Shown here: one piece after another, positions 1-6,590 of the stretch | Position numbering within the stretch: position 1 is the first letter of the stretch | How the letters are laid out: each line of letters starts with the position of its first letter | Assembly: GCA_016763395.1 (NCBI GenBank) | Contig: JAESTW010000209.1 | Coordinates: forward strand, 1 to 13,742 | Reading direction: 5' to 3' | Length of the DNA: 13,742 bases | Source: Kofleriaceae bacterium | GTDB lineage: Bacteria > Myxococcota_A > Polyangia > Haliangiales > Haliangiaceae | Position numbers and translations under genes: made by a program | Notes under the pieces: generated by a model | The model's database searches: none | The model's input: the letters and a program-made list of their open reading frames with translations, nothing else | Told to the model about the DNA's origin: nothing

Positions 1-93
1 GCGAGTGCGCTTGGCTACATCGATTCGGTCGATGAAGCGCTACTGGGGCGGTTTCGACATATCATTGGGGTGCTTTACAAGGTCTCGCGGTAG
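1..93 (+). CDS. 3' end of a probable four-helix-bundle (S23/IVP-like) protein, partial
   Basis: Frame 1 is open from the left edge to a TAG at 91-93 and gives 30 residues containing GYIDSVDEALLGRFRHIIG, ending with a basic VSR. The pattern (Gly-Tyr, acidic helix start, then an amphipathic helix with a closing basic residue) resembles the last helix of small four-helix-bundle proteins, the family first seen encoded in intervening sequences of 23S rRNA and related to the Avd proteins of diversity-generating retroelements. Function of the free-standing copies is largely unknown. Only the tail is visible, so the family call rests on about 30 residues and my memory of the family. The alternative is any small helical protein. 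Directly after the stop comes a hexamer repeat tract. Confidence 0.5.
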   Translation, partial: ASALGYIDSVDEALLGRFRHIIGVLYKVSR

Positions 94-97
94 CGGA

Positions 98-134
98 CGG
101 AGGCGGAGGCGGAAAGCGGAGGCGGAGGCGGAGG
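98..134. repeat. CGGAGG hexamer tandem tract
   Basis: Six near-identical units: CGGAGG at 98-103 and 104-109, a 7-base variant CGGAAAG at 110-116, then CGGAGG at 117-122, 123-128 and 129-134. A partial CGGA at 94-97 precedes them, four bases after the stop codon of the upstream gene. The tract is strand-asymmetric (G+A on plus). Nothing else recognisable lies between it and the porin stop at 332; reading frames crossing 135-331 look like non-coding sequence. Confidence 0.85.
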
Positions 135-331
135 TCGGGTGTCTCGTGATGGTTCGCAGACGCTGCCCCGGACAATTGCTGTGCCAAGCACCAATACGCC
201 CGTCCACCTCACACTCACCCCTGGATACCCAACTCGAATACAGCCAAGCCCACATGATCAAACCTCAAATTCAATCCACCGAAGTTCTGGCCGCCCTGTG
301 TGAGTTCGGAGATCCGAGGTCGAAGCGCCCG

Positions 332-1870
332 CTACAGCTCGACTTGCACTTCCAGAATCATGGCGTGTGAAATATCGTTATCAGGATCCGGCGCATCCTT
401 CGCATTAAAGTTGGTTAGGCTATAGCTCAGTCCCAGACTGCGTGAACCTCGGTGGTAGAGTTGTACAATACCGTCAAATTGCAGTGCTCGCTGCGTCCGT
501 GGTGGCGCGAGAACCGTGCGTCCGGATAGGAGTAGGACAGGCAAGCGCCCGTGACTGACTCTGGCACCAACAAGAAGACGCTTGGGCATAACAAAGTACG
601 ACGCTTCCGCGCTAAAGCCGAGATAATTTCGGTGTCCAGAAGAACTCGCAGCAACAACATCGGACAGGTCACGATTTTCGTCATGCTCCAAAATCGCGCC
701 CCAGCGCTCGTGACGCCAAGTTGCTTCCACGAGCAAATCGAATCCTTTGTGGCGATATTGAGCATCCACCGCGGTACTAATTACCCGGATATTGTCGTTG
801 ATACCATCAGCATCAACATCTCGGCTACCGACCTCAATACCGGACAAGATGGACGGTACTGGCACCAAGTCGTGAACAACCGCTGCCCCCACCGTCAGTG
901 CTGCAGTCTCTGTACCTGCGACATCGCCCATTCCCGCTTTGATATACTCTCCCATCAGCGCGCTTTCTAAACGCAACGAGAGGGTAAGGTCTATATTAGA
1001 ATTGTTCGTATTGAGGCCACTGCCATTGCTCACGCCTCCGTGGTATCGCAATTTCTCGTCAAACACGGCACCGATTGCCCATACGCCGATATCACGGTCA
1101 TAGCGCTGCAAATCCTGGCTCAGCGCAAGTTCGTGAAAAACTCTATTCTGACCATCGACCAAGAAAGATCGCGTGTAGGGGAGTTTGCTTTGCCCTGCTC
1201 GGACGCTAATCTCTTTTGTAAACTGCCAATCTACATAGTAGTCCAATAAGGGAGTGCCACTTTGGGCAAGCTCTGTCTGGACGGTATAGTGCAAGTCGTT
1301 GTCGCCCAGCTTGCCGCTTAGGTTGAAACGAGACCGGCGCATTTCAAACCCCGCCTTATCAAGCCCTGAGAAATCTTCGGGCACTTGCAGCTCGTAGCGA
1401 GCATTGACGTAGCCCCCCAAGGTCATCTCGTAACGCCCATCCTCGGTCGAAATTCGCATGCCTTTGGCGTATATGGCACTACCACCAGCACCCGATTGAA
1501 CGGCGGGCTGCTCGACATTGGCAATTCCTGTTCGCAGGTACTCGACTTCGGTACGAAGACGCCCCACTTGGCCCTTCAATGCGTCCAGCTCCTCAAATGC
1601 GCCAGGATTGCTCTGCGCTGCCCGTCCCTGCGCCGCCACTTTCTCTTCCAAGACGGCTAGTGTTGAGCTTAGCTCTGCCACCGCCTGCGACAATGTCGGA
1701 AGGCTGACGCTGGCCTTCTGCAGTTCGGACAACGATGCCTTGATACTTGCGATTTCCGCCTTCACTCCGCTTTGGGACTGCGCCTCTGCCGAGGCCGTTC
1801 CAAGAGCAGACGCGCCAACAACAAGAGCCGCGCTAAGAAATAGTACTGAAGTAAGTTTGTGAAGTCGCAT
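332..1870 (-). CDS. OprO/OprP-like outer-membrane porin with N-terminal coiled coil
   Basis: This 512-residue protein probably forms an outer-membrane beta-barrel for small anions or phosphate-like solutes (family-level knowledge; substrate not readable here). It starts with a Sec signal peptide: RLHK, a hydrophobic core at about 8-24, and a likely cut after ASA at residue 28. Residues about 35-115 are helical heptad-like sequence (IASIKASLSEL, LEEKVAAQ, LKGQVGRLRTEVEYL), a coiled coil expected to sit in the periplasm or form a trimer stalk. From about 137 the chain alternates like a barrel, with LGGYVNARYEL, GFEMRRSRFNLSG and DYYVDWQF, typical of the Porin_O_P family. It ends in EVQVEL rather than a terminal Phe. 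The ATG at 1868-1870 has only a weak upstream purine box (GGGA, 12 bases away). It lies downstream of the lipoprotein gene on the same strand, but a terminator hairpin lies between them. Confidence 0.85.
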   Translation of the reverse strand: MRLHKLTSVLFLSAALVVGASALGTASAEAQSQSGVKAEIASIKASLSELQKASVSLPTLSQAVAELSSTLAVLEEKVAAQGRAAQSNPGAFEELDALKGQVGRLRTEVEYLRTGIANVEQPAVQSGAGGSAIYAKGMRISTEDGRYEMTLGGYVNARYELQVPEDFSGLDKAGFEMRRSRFNLSGKLGDNDLHYTVQTELAQSGTPLLDYYVDWQFTKEISVRAGQSKLPYTRSFLVDGQNRVFHELALSQDLQRYDRDIGVWAIGAVFDEKLRYHGGVSNGSGLNTNNSNIDLTLSLRLESALMGEYIKAGMGDVAGTETAALTVGAAVVHDLVPVPSILSGIEVGSRDVDADGINDNIRVISTAVDAQYRHKGFDLLVEATWRHERWGAILEHDENRDLSDVVAASSSGHRNYLGFSAEASYFVMPKRLLVGARVSHGRLPVLLLSGRTVLAPPRTQRALQFDGIVQLYHRGSRSLGLSYSLTNFNAKDAPDPDNDISHAMILEVQVEL

Positions 1871-1908
1871 ACCGAGTTACATTCCCATTTTCGCGTTGCG
1901 CAAAAGCA

Positions 1909-1938
1909 AAACGCCCCCAACGATTGTCAGGGGCGTTT
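1909..1938 (-). terminator. Intrinsic terminator of the WXXGXW lipoprotein gene
   Basis: A perfect 9-bp stem, AAACGCCCC (1909-1917) with GGGGCGTTT (1930-1938), encloses a 12-base loop. Read on the minus strand, GGGGCGTTT is followed by TGCTTTTG, a T-rich tail, as expected for a terminator downstream of the stop codon at 2016. It leaves only 38 bases before the porin start, so the porin needs a very short promoter region or partial read-through. Confidence 0.75.
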
Positions 1939-1969
1939 ACGATATCAGAGTACGGCTCCGCGAATGCGA

Positions 1970-1999
1970 ACTCGCTACTCTAAAACTCGCTGCTCTAAA
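1970..1999. repeat. 15-bp direct repeat, two copies
   Basis: ACTCGCTACTCTAAA (1970-1984) is followed directly by ACTCGCTGCTCTAAA (1985-1999), one mismatch, with a fragment ACTACTGCG after it. It lies between the lipoprotein stop codon and its terminator. No function is evident. Confidence 0.8.
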
Positions 2000-2015
2000 A
2001 CTACTGCGTCAACAA

Positions 2016-2774
2016 CTACCTAGGTCGACCGCGACGTGCCGGTACAACTTCATTCTTCCGACCATTGTTGCGGTGATCTCGAACATCAACTCCCCGAGGC
2101 GCTGCCTGCCAATGACCTACCGTCCAAGTGAAACGTCCATTTGCGGAGGTCCAGCTACCAGCAACCCAAACCTGCCTGGCTCGTGCTTTCTCCCAACGGC
2201 CGACATTCCACACATACGCGCCATTTTGCCACTGATAGCGTCCTTGGATCCAAACCGAGCCAACTCGCTGGCGTGCCGGACGTTGATACCGAGGTGCTGG
2301 TGGTGCAGCTATCGGAAATGCCCGTACAACGGGTCTGCGGTGATCTCTGACATCGACTCGCCTGGGTGGAGGCACAACCCGTGGTGGTGGAGCTACGACT
2401 CGTGGCGCTGGAGTTGTGCGGCGATGGTCCCGGACGGTTGCCCTGCCCCGCGCGCCAGCTTCCCAACGACCGTCGACCCAGTGCCAGCGATTTCCACGTT
2501 GTTCCCAACGACCGCCAACATAGCTATGTCCCGCACGAACTCGAACATGATGCCCGCCAGTCCACGCCCAATTGTTGTTTTGCCACTGCCAGCGCCCCTT
2601 CACCCATACGTGTCCTGTACGGACTTGTGGAGTCACGTAGCGAGGAGCAGGTGGTCGTCTAGTAACGACATGCACGGGCCGAACTTGAGCTCTGACCACG
2701 CAGCCTGAGCTCATTGTCCCAGCACCCAGTCCAAGACTTGCTACCAAAAGTAAGTTTCGCCAATTGTTATTCAT
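2016..2774 (-). CDS. WXXGXW (YXWXXGRW) repeat lipoprotein
   Basis: A 252-residue envelope protein. A short hydrophobic segment (LLLVASLGLGAG) leads to SSGC, a plausible though imperfect lipobox with the Cys at residue 25. The mature part has four copies of a Trp/Gly motif in two pairs: HVWVKGRWQWQNNNWAW, HSYVGGRWEQRGNRWHW, then SVWIQGRYQWQNGAYVW and RQVWVAGSWTSANGRFTW. This is the WXXGXW repeat family, common in secreted proteins of unknown function. A VRDHR motif occurs three times (about 115, 143 and 231), separated by Pro/Arg-rich linkers. The protein is very basic. An in-frame TTG three bases upstream is also possible, but the ATG at 2772-2774 sits 8 bases after AAGGAA and fits better. 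It is transcribed alone, closed by the terminator at 1909-1938. Confidence 0.85.
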   Translation of the reverse strand: MNNNWRNLLLVASLGLGAGTMSSGCVVRAQVRPVHVVTRRPPAPRYVTPQVRTGHVWVKGRWQWQNNNWAWTGGHHVRVRAGHSYVGGRWEQRGNRWHWVDGRWEAGARGRATVRDHRRTTPAPRVVAPPPRVVPPPRRVDVRDHRRPVVRAFPIAAPPAPRYQRPARQRVGSVWIQGRYQWQNGAYVWNVGRWEKARARQVWVAGSWTSANGRFTWTVGHWQAAPRGVDVRDHRNNGRKNEVVPARRGRPR

Positions 2775-2777
2775 CAA

Positions 2778-3072
2778 ATTCGTTCCTTGTATAGTTCTAA
2801 GTCAATACGGACGGCCACCGTCTTGTCGAATTTGACGACAGAGCCCGCAAGAGAATCAATGCAATTGTCTCGGTTGGGACCGATATCTGTCAAACCCCCG
2901 TGATTATAGTTACTTATAAAGGGAGATCACGGCAAAAAAAATGCTCAAAAACCGATTTTGGGGCCCACGACCCGCTGTGGCGAGTGGAAATGAAGTGAAT
3001 CGGGGTAACCAAAATGCTTGCGATACTGGCGGGTTCTGGATGCCAAATGCAGTTGACACCCAGTGCTCCAGC
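2778..3072. other. Intergenic region between the bc operon and the WXXGXW gene
   Basis: This 295-base stretch holds the lipoprotein gene's ribosome site (AAGGAA on the minus strand, 2783-2788) and a TATACA box just before it. It also has a 7-bp inverted repeat, CCGTGAT (2898-2904) with ATCACGG (2926-2932), and an eight-A run at 2934-2941 that is T8 on the minus strand, in the direction of the cytochrome operon. No convincing stem lies directly before that T8 run, so the operon's terminator is not resolved. No coding sequence was recognised. Confidence 0.5.
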
Positions 3073-4782
3073 TCAATCTGAGTTTCGCGCTTTGGACTGC
3101 AGGCCGAGGATATAGCCAGCAATTTCGTCGAGCTCAGCCTCTGAGTACTTGCCCTTGCTGCTTGGCATCTCGTTTTTGTCACCGAACCAACGAGCGTGGT
3201 TTGGAGTCACGATGAACTGCTTGATCATGTCGTGGCTGCCGCGCTTGCCGATGTTGGGACCAACTTCATCTTCTGTCTCCCAATCACTGGCGTGACAATC
3301 ACTACAGTCTCCGTCGTCAAACAGTTTGTTTCCCTGTGCGGCCAAATCGACGTTGACGTCATCAGCACCGGTCTGGGCGTACACAAATTCGATCAGTGCG
3401 GCATAGTCCTCGTCGCTAGCAGTGACCGGATCCATGCCGGTGATCTTGGTCGGACCAAAGAATCGATCTGCCGCGGGGTTGTGCAAGAAGTCCGAAATCC
3501 ACTGCCGTGAGTTATAGCCTGAGGCTATCTCGGGGCCTTTGCGATCAGAGCCAAGATGGCAACCAGCGCAATCGCGAGAGAACAATTTCTTGCCCTGATA
3601 TCCGGGCTCCATCGTGAATACCGCAGGTCCACCCTGTGCTGGAACCCCGTATTTTACGGCCAGCTCTCGGGCTTTTGTTGCCCGTGCATGAGAATGCTTT
3701 GCAGCCTTTTGGAACTCGGGATTGTTCGCATCTTCTCGGTAGGAAGCAAGGGTCAGTCCGACAGTTAGAACAATTCCTACAGCCAAAACTGCGAGGTAAG
3801 GCAGACGCTTCATTGGATTGCGCTCCGGTCCGCGATCAACAAAGGGCAAACCGAGCAATACCCCACCAATCACCACAGGCGCTCCCAGCGCGACGATCAC
3901 TTCCATTGGTCCGTGAAAGTACTTGAGCATCTGAAAGAGCGGACGAAAATACCACTCTGGCCGAGCATCAAAAGCAGTAGAAGGATCTGCGGGCGCGTCT
4001 AAATGAGCCCCGCCAGTCTGGTAGTTCACGATGATCAAAAGCGCGAATACCACCGCCATGGCCACGATATCCTTAAACATCTGGTCGGGCCAAAATGGCT
4101 GTGTGCGCGCTTTCAGTTCCTTCTTGTCTAGCCACCACGGTGGTGTTTGATGATGTTTACGGAAGAGCGCGATGTGAAATACCGTCATGCCGATCAAGAT
4201 GGCTGGCAGTACAAAGACGTGCAGCGCGAAAAAGCGAGTGATCGTGAGATTGCCATAGCCGTTGCCAGCTTGCATGGCCTCTTGCACTTGCTGCCCGATG
4301 ACTGGAGATGTGCCCGCGATTCCGGTAGCGACTTGCGTTGCCCAATACCCGGTTTGATCCCAGGGAAGCAGATAACCCGTCAGGGCAAAGGCTAGGATAA
4401 GTCCTAACAGAACAACACCGATAATCCAGTTGAGTTCTCGGGGTTTCTTGTAGGCTCCGTAAATCGCAGTCTGCAACAAGTGCAATCCCGCGACAATCAC
4501 CATCGCGGACGCGCCGTGCGAGTGCAGACCTCGGACAAACCAACCAGCTGTTACTTGGTCGTTGATAAATGCGACAGAAGCCCAGGCATCGGTGGCCGAA
4601 GGACTGTAGTACATCGCGAGAAATACGCCCGTGGTCATCTGCAAGACGAGCAAGAAGGTGAGGACCGAGCCAAAGACGTAGGCGAAGCGCGCTCCTCCGA
4701 GTACGTCCTCATCTAGTGCTTTTGCTATGCCCGCTCGGTAGCCGGTTCGCTCATCAAACCAATCGCCAATTTTTGACAACAT
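3073..4782 (-). CDS. Cytochrome b fused to a diheme cytochrome c (quinol:cytochrome c reductase)
   Basis: This 569-residue inner-membrane protein would oxidise quinol at the outer site, pass electrons across two b hemes, and carry its own c-type electron acceptors. The b part has seven predicted helices (about 36-58, 84-106, 118-138, 182-206, 236-254, 291-312, 327-346), matching b6 plus subunit IV in one chain. Heme ligands are His87/His101 and His188/His203; the second pair is 15 apart, as in b6-type proteins rather than 14 as in mitochondrial b. KKPREL, LPWDQTGYWA and the Qo motif PEWY (275-278) are present. There is no Cys before residue 405, so no thioether-bound extra heme of the b6f kind. 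The C-terminal domain carries CAGCH (405-409) and CSDCH (493-497), with Met450 and Met539 as possible axial ligands. The ATG lies 3 bases after the Rieske stop codon, indicating translational coupling. Confidence 0.93.
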   Translation of the reverse strand: MLSKIGDWFDERTGYRAGIAKALDEDVLGGARFAYVFGSVLTFLLVLQMTTGVFLAMYYSPSATDAWASVAFINDQVTAGWFVRGLHSHGASAMVIVAGLHLLQTAIYGAYKKPRELNWIIGVVLLGLILAFALTGYLLPWDQTGYWATQVATGIAGTSPVIGQQVQEAMQAGNGYGNLTITRFFALHVFVLPAILIGMTVFHIALFRKHHQTPPWWLDKKELKARTQPFWPDQMFKDIVAMAVVFALLIIVNYQTGGAHLDAPADPSTAFDARPEWYFRPLFQMLKYFHGPMEVIVALGAPVVIGGVLLGLPFVDRGPERNPMKRLPYLAVLAVGIVLTVGLTLASYREDANNPEFQKAAKHSHARATKARELAVKYGVPAQGGPAVFTMEPGYQGKKLFSRDCAGCHLGSDRKGPEIASGYNSRQWISDFLHNPAADRFFGPTKITGMDPVTASDEDYAALIEFVYAQTGADDVNVDLAAQGNKLFDDGDCSDCHASDWETEDEVGPNIGKRGSHDMIKQFIVTPNHARWFGDKNEMPSSKGKYSEAELDEIAGYILGLQSKARNSD

Positions 4783-4785
4783 GAA

Positions 4786-5373
4786 TTACACCGGCTCTCG
4801 ATCGGAGATGTCGTTGCGGTAACGCTTGTAGACAACTTTGACTCGTCCCTCTTCGACTTTGATCTCCAAGGGATCAAGCCCTCGCTTTGCCGGACCTTCA
4901 TTGCGTCCGCCGTCCTTCTTGTTGAAGGAGCTGTTGTGGCAAGGGCACCGGAAGTCGTCCGACTTCTCGGAAAAACTAATCGAACATCCCAAGTGGGGAC
5001 ACACGGAGCTGTAGGCGGTGATCTCCCCTGCTTCGGACTTCGAGACCCAGCAACTACCTACGGCGATATCATTGGCAGTGTTCCAAGCGTCCCGGACGCC
5101 CGAGGCGATAATGGGAAGGCGGACAGGAGCGGCACCAGCAACGATGTCCGAGGCTGCGGCGATGTCGATCGGCGCACTTGGTGTAGACACCATCCTCCGA
5201 CCTACGGGGTGCAAAAAATAACGCACGAGAGGGACTGCAGTGATCGCCCCCATCACGCCACCGATTGCGAGAGTCGCAGTTTTCATAAATCCCCGACGGC
5301 TGTTCTCTTTGCTCTCGCTAGAGGGTCGCGCCTTGCTCTCGCTAGAAGATTTCTCTTTGCTCTTATCAGACAC
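4786..5373 (-). CDS. Rieske iron-sulfur subunit of the cytochrome bc complex
   Basis: A 195-residue [2Fe-2S] protein that takes the first electron from quinol and passes it to the cytochrome c domain. The N-terminus is Ser/Lys/Glu rich with a small internal repeat (SSSESK, PSSESK), followed by SRRGFMKTATLAIGG, a Tat-like twin-arginine signal anchor, and one membrane helix at about 33-52. The cluster boxes are CPHLGC (125-130) and CPCHNSSF (143-150): ligands Cys125, His127, Cys143 and His146, with Cys130 and Cys145 as the stabilising disulfide. The start is a GTG at 5371-5373, with AGGGGTGG about 7 bases upstream on the minus strand. It is the first gene of a two-gene operon; no separate cytochrome c1 gene follows, because the c domain is fused to cytochrome b. 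Confidence 0.93.
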   Translation of the reverse strand: MSDKSKEKSSSESKARPSSESKENSRRGFMKTATLAIGGVMGAITAVPLVRYFLHPVGRRMVSTPSAPIDIAAASDIVAGAAPVRLPIIASGVRDAWNTANDIAVGSCWVSKSEAGEITAYSSVCPHLGCSISFSEKSDDFRCPCHNSSFNKKDGGRNEGPAKRGLDPLEIKVEEGRVKVVYKRYRNDISDREPV

Positions 5374-5729
5374 AGTAGTTCCACCCCTATTTGGATTGCA
5401 TGCTTCGCTTACTCCGAAACATTGTGAATAGTTACACCGGAAAAAATCTCAGCACACAGCCGATCGCTCCAAAACGAAAACATTGCTCCACAACGGATGG
5501 CTCGTTGACTGCGGGCGCCCCTAAGTAAGACGTCCGCCAAGGCTCATCCCTTACAATATTAGCAACAGGTATCGCGAGTTGGCCTCGTGTTTGGGCAAAC
5601 ACTTGGACGTAAATTCAGGACATGAATCCAGCCACAGCCTAGAGCACGCGCTAAACAGCGTGCCGTAGAACACCAGACATGAGCAGCTACCGCATGGCAG
5701 CTACCGCATGGCAGCTACCAGAGTCCTAA
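5374..5729. other. Gene-free region upstream of the Rieske operon
   Basis: About 356 bases without a convincing gene. It must contain the promoter of the Rieske operon (minus strand), but no clear -35/-10 pair stands out. Two compact hairpins lie closer to the dksA-like gene: GTGTTT/AAACAC (5587-5592 with 5597-5602, 4-base loop) and GCACGC/GCGTGC (5644-5649 with 5658-5663, 8-base loop). The second lies about 70 bases past the dksA-like stop codon and could end its transcript, but neither has a T-run. A 14-bp tandem repeat lies between that stop codon and the hairpins. Confidence 0.55.
5683..5719. repeat. 14-bp tandem repeat, 2.6 copies
   Basis: Unit GCAGCTACCGCATG occurs at 5683-5696 and 5697-5710, exact, followed by a 9-base partial copy at 5711-5719. 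It begins about 11 bases beyond the stop codon of the dksA-like gene in that gene's direction of transcription. Function is unknown; a strand-slippage product is the simplest origin. Confidence 0.9.
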
Positions 5730-6104
5730 CTAACTGTAGACCTTCTCATCTCGCTCTTGATCTTCTTTGCAACGAATGCACAGCTGTGTCTCCGGCCGTG
5801 CCTCTAAGCGCTTCTTGTGGATCTCCTCCTCGCATTCAACGCAGATCCCGAAGCTACCATCTTCGATTTTACGAAGTGCTAAATCGAGCTTGGTGAGATG
5901 AGCCTTTTCTCGGCCGCGCAAACGGAACTCAAATGATTGCAACGCTTCACTGGACGCCAGGTCCATTTCATCCGGCAAGTCATTCTTGTCCAAGACCATG
6001 TTGCTGGTTAGCGTTTTTTTGGCGTTCTGATAAACGCTGTCACGCTTGGTTTCCAGAAGGGCTTTGAACTTCTCGAGTTCTTTCTTTTTTAGTATTTTAG
6101 CCAT
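5730..6104 (-). CDS. dksA: DksA/TraR-family C4 zinc-finger RNA polymerase regulator
   Basis: This 124-residue protein binds in the RNA polymerase secondary channel and, with ppGpp in model organisms, adjusts rRNA and biosynthetic promoters. Numbering from an upstream in-frame ATG (6108-6110), the coiled-coil tip motif is LPDEMDLA, with Asp47, Asp50 and Ala52 matching the E. coli DxxDxA tip residues Asp71, Asp74 and Ala76. The zinc finger is intact: Cys90, Cys93, Cys111 and Cys114, in ICVEC and LCIRC, with the family's RLEARP between them. It lacks the longer N-terminal helix of E. coli DksA (151 residues), so it is a short form. The ATG at 6102-6104 lies 8 bases after AGGGGA, whereas the upstream ATG abuts the box, so I chose the shorter product. 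It diverges from the RHH/hydrolase genes. Confidence 0.92.
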   Translation of the reverse strand: MAKILKKKELEKFKALLETKRDSVYQNAKKTLTSNMVLDKNDLPDEMDLASSEALQSFEFRLRGREKAHLTKLDLALRKIEDGSFGICVECEEEIHKKRLEARPETQLCIRCKEDQERDEKVYS

Positions 6105-6149
6105 CAACATCTTCCCCTATCTGTGCGCCACACCGGGCGTATTGGGCCA

Positions 6150-6180
6150 GTTATAGTAGCGAGCTTTTTCCCGAATTCAA
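6150..6180 (-). promoter_or_regulatory. Candidate sigma-70-like promoter for the dksA-like gene
   Basis: On the minus strand, TTGAAT (plus 6175-6180) is followed after 16 bases by TACTAT (6153-6158), or after 19 bases by TATAAC (6150-6155). This would start transcription about 40 bases before the gene. Each box matches only four or five of six consensus bases. Confidence 0.4.
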
Positions 6181-6202
6181 ACACCCCAACAGTCATTAAT
6201 AC

Positions 6203-6244
6203 CTAAGAGTGAAGATTAGCCTGATCTTCTTCTACCCCTTTCAC
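6203..6244 (-). CDS. Possible 13-codon leader peptide upstream of the dksA-like gene
   Basis: On the minus strand a perfect AGGAGG (plus 6252-6257) is followed after 7 bases by GTG and 12 more codons (KGVEEDQANLHS after the start) to a TAG at 6203-6205. Inside it lies a hairpin, GAAGAT/ATCTTC (6211-6216 with 6224-6229). The Shine-Dalgarno is the best in the window, which is why it is listed. Against it, the best promoter for the downstream gene lies after this ORF, and such short ORFs arise by chance. Confidence 0.25.
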   Translation of the reverse strand: MKGVEEDQANLHS

Positions 6245-6332
6245 AAGAAAACCTCCTCTCATCAAAGTTCGGACAAACTAAGCGACCACTATGCCTTGAC
6301 AGATCATCGCCACTATTTGAAAACTTGGGCCT

Positions 6333-6569
6333 ATGGCAGGATCCGATAAGAGAAAACAGAGCCTCTACTTTCCCGAGCAAATGCTTCGCGAGATTAAAGA
6401 AGAGGCATCACGACAAGATCGCTCACTGAGTTGGATTGTTCAAAAAGCCTGGAAGACAGCGCGCAGAAGTGTGATGGACTTTCCTTCCGTCAACGACATT
6501 CCCGACACTCCACTGACTCCAGTGCCAGCACCAACGCCAACCACTGGCGACGGTAACGACAACTCCTAA
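6333..6569 (+). CDS. Small ribbon-helix-helix protein (TIGR04563-like)
   Basis: A 78-residue protein. RKQSLYFP (7-14) fits the DNA-binding beta strand, EQMLREIKEEASRQD the first helix, and SLSWIVQKAWKTARRSV the second helix of a ribbon-helix-helix fold, which would bind DNA as a dimer. The last 25 residues are a Pro/Thr/Asp tail. From memory, the block YFPEQML...DRSLSW..Q.AWK matches a family (TIGR04563) found in multiple copies in myxobacteria; the regulated genes are unknown. The ATG has no clear Shine-Dalgarno; a TTGACA lies at 6296-6301 but its -10 is poor, so a leaderless or weakly translated message is possible. The hydrolase gene begins 21 bases downstream, so the two are likely co-transcribed. 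Confidence 0.8.
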   Translation: MAGSDKRKQSLYFPEQMLREIKEEASRQDRSLSWIVQKAWKTARRSVMDFPSVNDIPDTPLTPVPAPTPTTGDGNDNS

Positions 6570-6590
6570 GCTGACTGAGAGTCAATAGAC

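Noticed and set aside
5..370. A plus-strand open frame across the hexamer tract and into the porin end
   Set aside because: Its product is low-complexity RRRRRK and EAEAEAE from the repeat, and it overlaps the porin stop. Frame 1 gives a far better protein tail ending at 93.
1896..2708. Long plus-strand open frame opposite the WXXGXW gene
   Set aside because: It is antisense to a protein with clear repeats, and its own product is Cys/Pro-rich with no family features. It also crosses the terminator hairpin.
2898..2932. CCGTGAT/ATCACGG inverted repeat as terminator of the cytochrome operon
   Set aside because: The T8 run on the minus strand comes before this hairpin, not after it, and the loop is 21 bases. 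The orientation is wrong for an intrinsic terminator of that operon.
6296..6324. TTGACA at 6296 as promoter of the RHH gene
   Set aside because: The -35 is perfect, but no acceptable -10 lies 16-18 bases downstream and the start site would fall on the ATG. Kept only as a remark in the gene entry.
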